From JBEIUO01 sp964549785 (GTDB lineage Bacteria; Planctomycetota; Phycisphaerae; Phycisphaerales; UBA1924), in contig CAZJXA010000003.1 of NCBI GenBank assembly GCA_964549785.1, positions 1 through 46,438 of the forward strand: DNA of 46,438 nt. The letters run 5' to 3'. This document shows, piece by piece, positions 43,203-46,438 of the stretch. The number at the start of each line of letters is the position of its first letter. Position 1 is the first letter of the stretch. The notes below the pieces were generated by a model. The model saw only the letters and a program-made list of their open reading frames with translations, had not been told where the DNA came from and made no database searches. Both the position numbers and the translations under genes were made by a program.

Positions 43203-43925
43203 GTGAGCAATGATCCCCCCGCCGCAAACGCCCCAAACCCCGAACAGTTGCCCGCCGACATGTTGTGGAACTCATTGGTCAGTGAGCCAAGCACCGGCAT
43301 CTGCATCGTCACGCTCGAGGGCCTCATCCTGTACCTCAACGAGCAGGGAGCCCGAATCTTCGGGGGGCCCCAAGCCAAGGTCTCGGAGTGGGTTGGCAAG
43401 ATGCTCGTTGAGAAATTCCCGCCCGATTGGGTCGCCCAGCGGCTCGCGACGCTGCAGCGGATGAGCCAGACCGGCAAGCCCGTCCTGCTGCGTTCCATCT
43501 GGCGGGGCCGCCAGCATCATTCTTGGGTCCAGCCTGTCGAGGCCGAAGGGTTGGACGAGGTCGATCCGGACGACCGCCCCGGAAAGGAAACCCCGCTCCG
43601 CTTCCTCACGACCACCCGCTTCGTCGCGGGCGACGATCCCCTGCCGCTTCCCCCCGGCCGCGATTACGAGTACGTCGAAAGCGAAACCGTCGACCTCGGG
43701 CCGCTCGACGTCCTCAGCCCGCGCGAACTTGAAGTTTTGGCCCTTATCGGGCAGGGGCTGAGCAACAAAGAGATCGCCGCCACGCTTTTCCGCTCCGTCA
43801 AAACCGTCGACAATCATCGGGCGGCGATCGGCCAGAAGTTACGCATCGACGACCGCGTCAGCCTGGGCGAGATCGCGCACCGCGCCGGCCTCACCGTGCG
43901 GGACGCCGAACGCGATCGCACCTGA
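43203..43925 (+). CDS. PAS-LuxR transcriptional regulator
   Basis: 240 residues. The N-terminal 110 residues look like a PAS sensor (STGICIVTLEGLILYLNEQGARIFG... KPVLLRS). The C-terminal HTH is LuxR/FixJ type: LSPRELEVLALIGQGLSNKEIAATLFRSVKTVDNHR at about 173-208. No receiver domain, so it is not a classical response regulator; the PAS probably senses a ligand or redox state. Target genes unknown; it may be autonomous, since the neighbours are divergently or unrelatedly organised. Confidence 0.85.
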   Translation: MSNDPPAANAPNPEQLPADMLWNSLVSEPSTGICIVTLEGLILYLNEQGARIFGGPQAKVSEWVGKMLVEKFPPDWVAQRLATLQRMSQTGKPVLLRSIWRGRQHHSWVQPVEAEGLDEVDPDDRPGKETPLRFLTTTRFVAGDDPLPLPPGRDYEYVESETVDLGPLDVLSPRELEVLALIGQGLSNKEIAATLFRSVKTVDNHRAAIGQKLRIDDRVSLGEIAHRAGLTVRDAERDRT

Positions 43926-43953
43926 TTCCCTCGTCGGCACACTCTGCTTCCAA

Positions 43954-44409
43954 TCACTCGGAAGCCGGAGAAGCCGCTCGGGCCGCGCGCCGCAGGTTGA
44001 GCACCAGCTCCACCTGTCCCGAAGGTTGCCCAAGGGCCGACGAAATCTCCGCCACCGTTCGGCCCTCATCCGCCATTCGGCACACCGCCGCATTAGCCGG
44101 GTCTTGGTTCACAAACGCGTCCGCCGTCTCCCCACTCGCCTCACGCCGATCCTCACCGCCGAGACGTTCTTCCAGACTCTCCGCCCGGGTCAGCAGGCGT
44201 TCCAGCCGCTCCGTCTTCCGATCGAGCTCGTCAATCATCGCGCGCAGCAGCCGGGCCGTGTCGCCGCTGTCCTTGCCGCTTCGATCCCCCAGGCTCGCCC
44301 CCCGCCTGCCGCGCAGCGACCAGACCACAACAAAGCAGCCGGCCATCACCCCCGCCGTGGCCAAGGCGGCGGCGAACGGTTCCGAAATGGCGATCAAGAG
44401 CAACGGCAT
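43954..44409 (-). CDS. membrane-anchored protein with HTH-like C-terminus
   Basis: 151 residues from the ATG at 44409. One N-terminal span (about 10-30, AAALATAGVMAGCFVVVWSL), a charged coiled coil (MIDELDRKTERLERLLTRAESLEERL) and a C-terminal motif CRMADEGRTVAEISSALGQPSGQVELVLNLR that resembles the short helix-turn-helix of DUF6115/DUF2802-like proteins. No function is known for these. It diverges from tilS with 28 bases between starts. The reading frame extends upstream inside tilS antisense, which is not considered coding. Confidence 0.6.
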   Translation of the reverse strand: MPLLLIAISEPFAAALATAGVMAGCFVVVWSLRGRRGASLGDRSGKDSGDTARLLRAMIDELDRKTERLERLLTRAESLEERLGGEDRREASGETADAFVNQDPANAAVCRMADEGRTVAEISSALGQPSGQVELVLNLRRAARAASPASE

Positions 44410-44425
44410 TCCCAATCCGCAACGA

Positions 44426-44431
44426 TACCAT
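44426..44431 (+). promoter_or_regulatory. putative -10 box of tilS
   Basis: TACCAT six bases before the ATG at 44438, in the 28-base divergent spacer. Confidence 0.4.
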
Positions 44432-44437
44432 ACCTTC

Positions 44438-45496
44438 ATGGAGCCCACGAGCCCGCTTCGACAGGCGTTGCGGGCCGACCCCACGGCTCGGAAGATCGTC
44501 GCTGAATGGCGCCGGCTCACGGGCGGCGCGTCTGTCGATGAACACCGCGCCACGCTGCTCGCGTGTTCGGGCGGAGCCGATTCATCCGCCTTGGTCCTGG
44601 CCCTCGCCACCACCCCCGCCCGTCTCATTGTCGGCCACGTCATCCACGACATGCGGTCCGCCGAGACTTCCGCAGCCGACGCCGAACGCGTCCGCGAGTT
44701 GGCGATCCGCGTCGGCGTGCCCTGCGTCACGACCACCATTTCCGCCCGGCCCGAGGGCGGCAATCTCGAGGCCGTCTCCAGACGCATGAGGTACCGCCAG
44801 TTGTCGGCGATGGCCCAAGAAACCGGATGCGCGTTCATTGCCACCGGCCACCACGCGGGCGATCAGGCCGAGACCGTCCTCATGCGACTCATGCGGGGCG
44901 TCGGCACCGCCGGGATCGGCTGCATCCGCCCGAAAAGAAACCTTGATTCCGGCGTCCACCTCGTTCGGCCGATGCTCGGCGTCACCCGGGCCGACGCCGA
45001 AGCGGTGTGCCGCAACGCCGAATGGGCTTGGTGTAAAGACGCCACCAACACCGAAGTCGGCCTCCGCGCCGCTCTCCGCCATCAGGTTCTTCCGCTCCTC
45101 GACGCCTTGTCCCCCCTTGCATCGGCATCCCTCGCGCGTTCCGCTTCGGTGCTCGGCGAGCAAGGCGCGGCGATCGAGCGGTGGGCGACGATGGTCGAAC
45201 ACAGCGCGGCCGTCACCGGCGAGGGCGGATCGTGGCCTCGCGATCTGCTCCGCACGCTCCCGGAGATCGTGCTGATCGCCCTTTTCCGCCGGGCCGCCCG
45301 GGACGGGGGCTCGCTCGCCGACGCCGCGATGTGCCGCAGCGCTGCGCGGGCCGCCCGCGACGACAAGCGTCACGAACGCATCTTTGATACCCGCGACCGG
45401 CGCATCACCATCGATGCCGAGCGCGTGCGTATTTCTCCGACACCCGGGGCCGGCAAGCGGCCCGACTTCCCGCTCCGCACGAAAGGCGAATCATGA
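44438..45496 (+). CDS. tilS: tRNA(Ile)-lysidine synthase
   Basis: 352 residues. It modifies C34 of the CAU anticodon of tRNA-Ile2 to lysidine with ATP and lysine. The PP-loop SGGADSSALVLALA is at about 44-57; the FIATGHHAGDQAETVLMRLMRG segment near 127-148 contains the GHHxDDQxET-like motif (GHHAGDQAET). It is shorter than E. coli TilS (about 430), so the C-terminal substrate domains are reduced. The stop overlaps the next start (ATGA), suggesting translational coupling to the aminopeptidase. Confidence 0.93.
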   Translation: MEPTSPLRQALRADPTARKIVAEWRRLTGGASVDEHRATLLACSGGADSSALVLALATTPARLIVGHVIHDMRSAETSAADAERVRELAIRVGVPCVTTTISARPEGGNLEAVSRRMRYRQLSAMAQETGCAFIATGHHAGDQAETVLMRLMRGVGTAGIGCIRPKRNLDSGVHLVRPMLGVTRADAEAVCRNAEWAWCKDATNTEVGLRAALRHQVLPLLDALSPLASASLARSASVLGEQGAAIERWATMVEHSAAVTGEGGSWPRDLLRTLPEIVLIALFRRAARDGGSLADAAMCRSAARAARDDKRHERIFDTRDRRITIDAERVRISPTPGAGKRPDFPLRTKGES

Positions 45497-46438
45497 TCGA
45501 GACCGGCGAATTTCGGCAACGACGGACCGATGTGCTCAACCGGTTGGACGGGGCCGTAGGCCTTGTTTTCGCGGGCGACGGGTCGCCGCCGCTCAGCGGC
45601 CTGTGGAAACCAGACTCGCACTTTGCCTACCTGACCGGCCTCACCGATGAGCCCGGCGCGGCGGTGCTCTTCGACGGCAACAACCCCGACCCCAAACGCC
45701 GCTGTGCTCTCTTTCTCAAGCCCCGCAACCCCGAACTGGAAGCCTGGGAGGGCTACCGCGACGCTCTGTCGGGCGCCCTCCGCGACCGCACCGGGTTCGA
45801 CTCCGTCCAACGCACCACCCTCCTGGCCCGCACGCTCACCACCGCTGCCCGCCAGCGAAAACGCCTCGCGTGCCTGCATTCGTTCGCCGTGTATGACGCC
45901 CCTGTCTCTCCCGACCTCGCCGCATTCCGCAAGGTTTTGGAGCGCGTGCCCGGCGTCGTCGTAGAGGACCACAGCGAGACCCTGCCGCGCCTCCGATCGA
46001 TCAAAAGCCCCGCCGAGATCCGTCTGATCCGGAGCGCCGTCGCCGCTACCGCCGCCGGGTTCTCGAAGGCCAGGGCCTTGGTCCGACCCGGCGTTGCCGA
46101 GCGCGACGTTCAGCGGGCCCTCGAATCCGGATGGGCCGAGAGCGGTGCCACCGGCGTCGCCTATAACCCGATCGTCGGCTCCGGCCTCCGGTCCACGGTC
46201 CTGCACTACAACGCCAATTCTGGCACGCTCGCGACCGGCGATTTGCTCCTGGTCGACGCCGCCTGCTCGGTCGGCGGATACTGCGCCGACGTCACTCGCA
46301 CGTGGCCCGTCTCGGGGTCCCTCAGCCCGCGCCAACGCGAGGTGTACACGGTCGTTCTGCGCGCTATCCGCGCGGCAACCGCCGCCGTCGGTCCCGGCGT
46401 CTGGCTTAACGAAGTCGATGAAGCGGCCCGCGCCGTGA
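45493..46438 (+). CDS. M24 Xaa-Pro aminopeptidase-like protein (3' truncated by window edge)
   Basis: The frame from the ATG at 45493 stays open to the window end (315 codons, no stop), so it is cut here. The N-terminal AMP_N-like domain contains RRTDVLNRLDGAVGLVFAGDG and SHFAYLTGLTDEPGAAVL. The catalytic pita-bread domain begins near 180 (SPAEIRLIRSAVAATAAGF), and a metal Asp pair is seen in LLLVDAACSVGGYCADVTRTWPVSG. The remaining metal ligands (His, two Glu) would lie past the edge. Cleaves an N-terminal residue before proline; cytoplasmic. Overlaps the tilS stop by four bases. Confidence 0.9.
   Translation, partial: MIETGEFRQRRTDVLNRLDGAVGLVFAGDGSPPLSGLWKPDSHFAYLTGLTDEPGAAVLFDGNNPDPKRRCALFLKPRNPELEAWEGYRDALSGALRDRTGFDSVQRTTLLARTLTTAARQRKRLACLHSFAVYDAPVSPDLAAFRKVLERVPGVVVEDHSETLPRLRSIKSPAEIRLIRSAVAATAAGFSKARALVRPGVAERDVQRALESGWAESGATGVAYNPIVGSGLRSTVLHYNANSGTLATGDLLLVDAACSVGGYCADVTRTWPVSGSLSPRQREVYTVVLRAIRAATAAVGPGVWLNEVDEAARAV

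Overview
The window is GC-rich bacterial chromosome, densely coded on both strands. It most resembles Planctomycetota, probably Phycisphaerae. The reasons are two secreted proteins ending in a hydrophobic stretch plus RRRR (a PEP-CTERM-like variant), membrane proteins with planctomycete-style zinc ribbons (CPLCRYDLRG type), oversized UvrA, UvrB and LeuRS, and a DUF4175-like giant membrane protein. The lineage is inferred, because no rRNA or tRNA is present to confirm it. No gene-free stretch exceeds about 250 bases. I saw no CRISPR array, insertion sequence, prophage or integrase. A 100-N scaffold gap lies at 13999-14098.

Layout. 1-5.5 kb: the end of a FIST-domain sensor, a conserved unknown, a secreted beta-propeller, an orphan MacB-like permease and two small unknowns. 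5.5-13.2 kb: a nucleotide-excision-repair block on the minus strand (uvrB, a glycosyltransferase, a 58-residue membrane protein, uvrA, a zinc-ribbon membrane protein). 13.3-16 kb: a tandem zinc-ribbon membrane protein split by the gap, and a PhoD-like phosphoesterase. 16-22.4 kb, plus strand: GNAT, folC, leuS, terC. 22.5-24.1 kb, minus: a nucleotide-sugar-epimerase-like SDR and two tandem small paralogues. 24.2-30.6 kb: aat, a lone ketosynthase, a sorted surface protein, a BtuF-like binding protein, serA and uppP. 30.8-32.4 kb: thiL-tsaE. 32.4-40 kb, minus: a five-gene envelope operon. 40.2-46.4 kb: a SprT-like protease, a class V aminotransferase, a lipoprotein hydrolase, a PAS-LuxR regulator, a small membrane protein divergent from tilS, and the start of an M24 aminopeptidase.

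Most genes are housekeeping. The least explained are: (i) a TsaE whose C-terminal extension reads as a YacG-like zinc finger that has lost three of four cysteines; (ii) the 32.4-40 kb operon, combining a DUF4175-like coiled-coil membrane protein, a Q-rich secreted protein, a secreted cyclase-like toroid, an NPCBM-like protein and a cupredoxin with a sorting tail; (iii) a recurring TAnnnT box 5-8 bases before the start codon of 11 genes, which suggests widespread leaderless transcription, while genes inside operons carry Shine-Dalgarno sequences; (iv) a REP-like palindrome embedded in frame in leuS; (v) evidence that the N gap is artificial, because its two flanks share an identical 55-mer and merging them restores one open reading frame.
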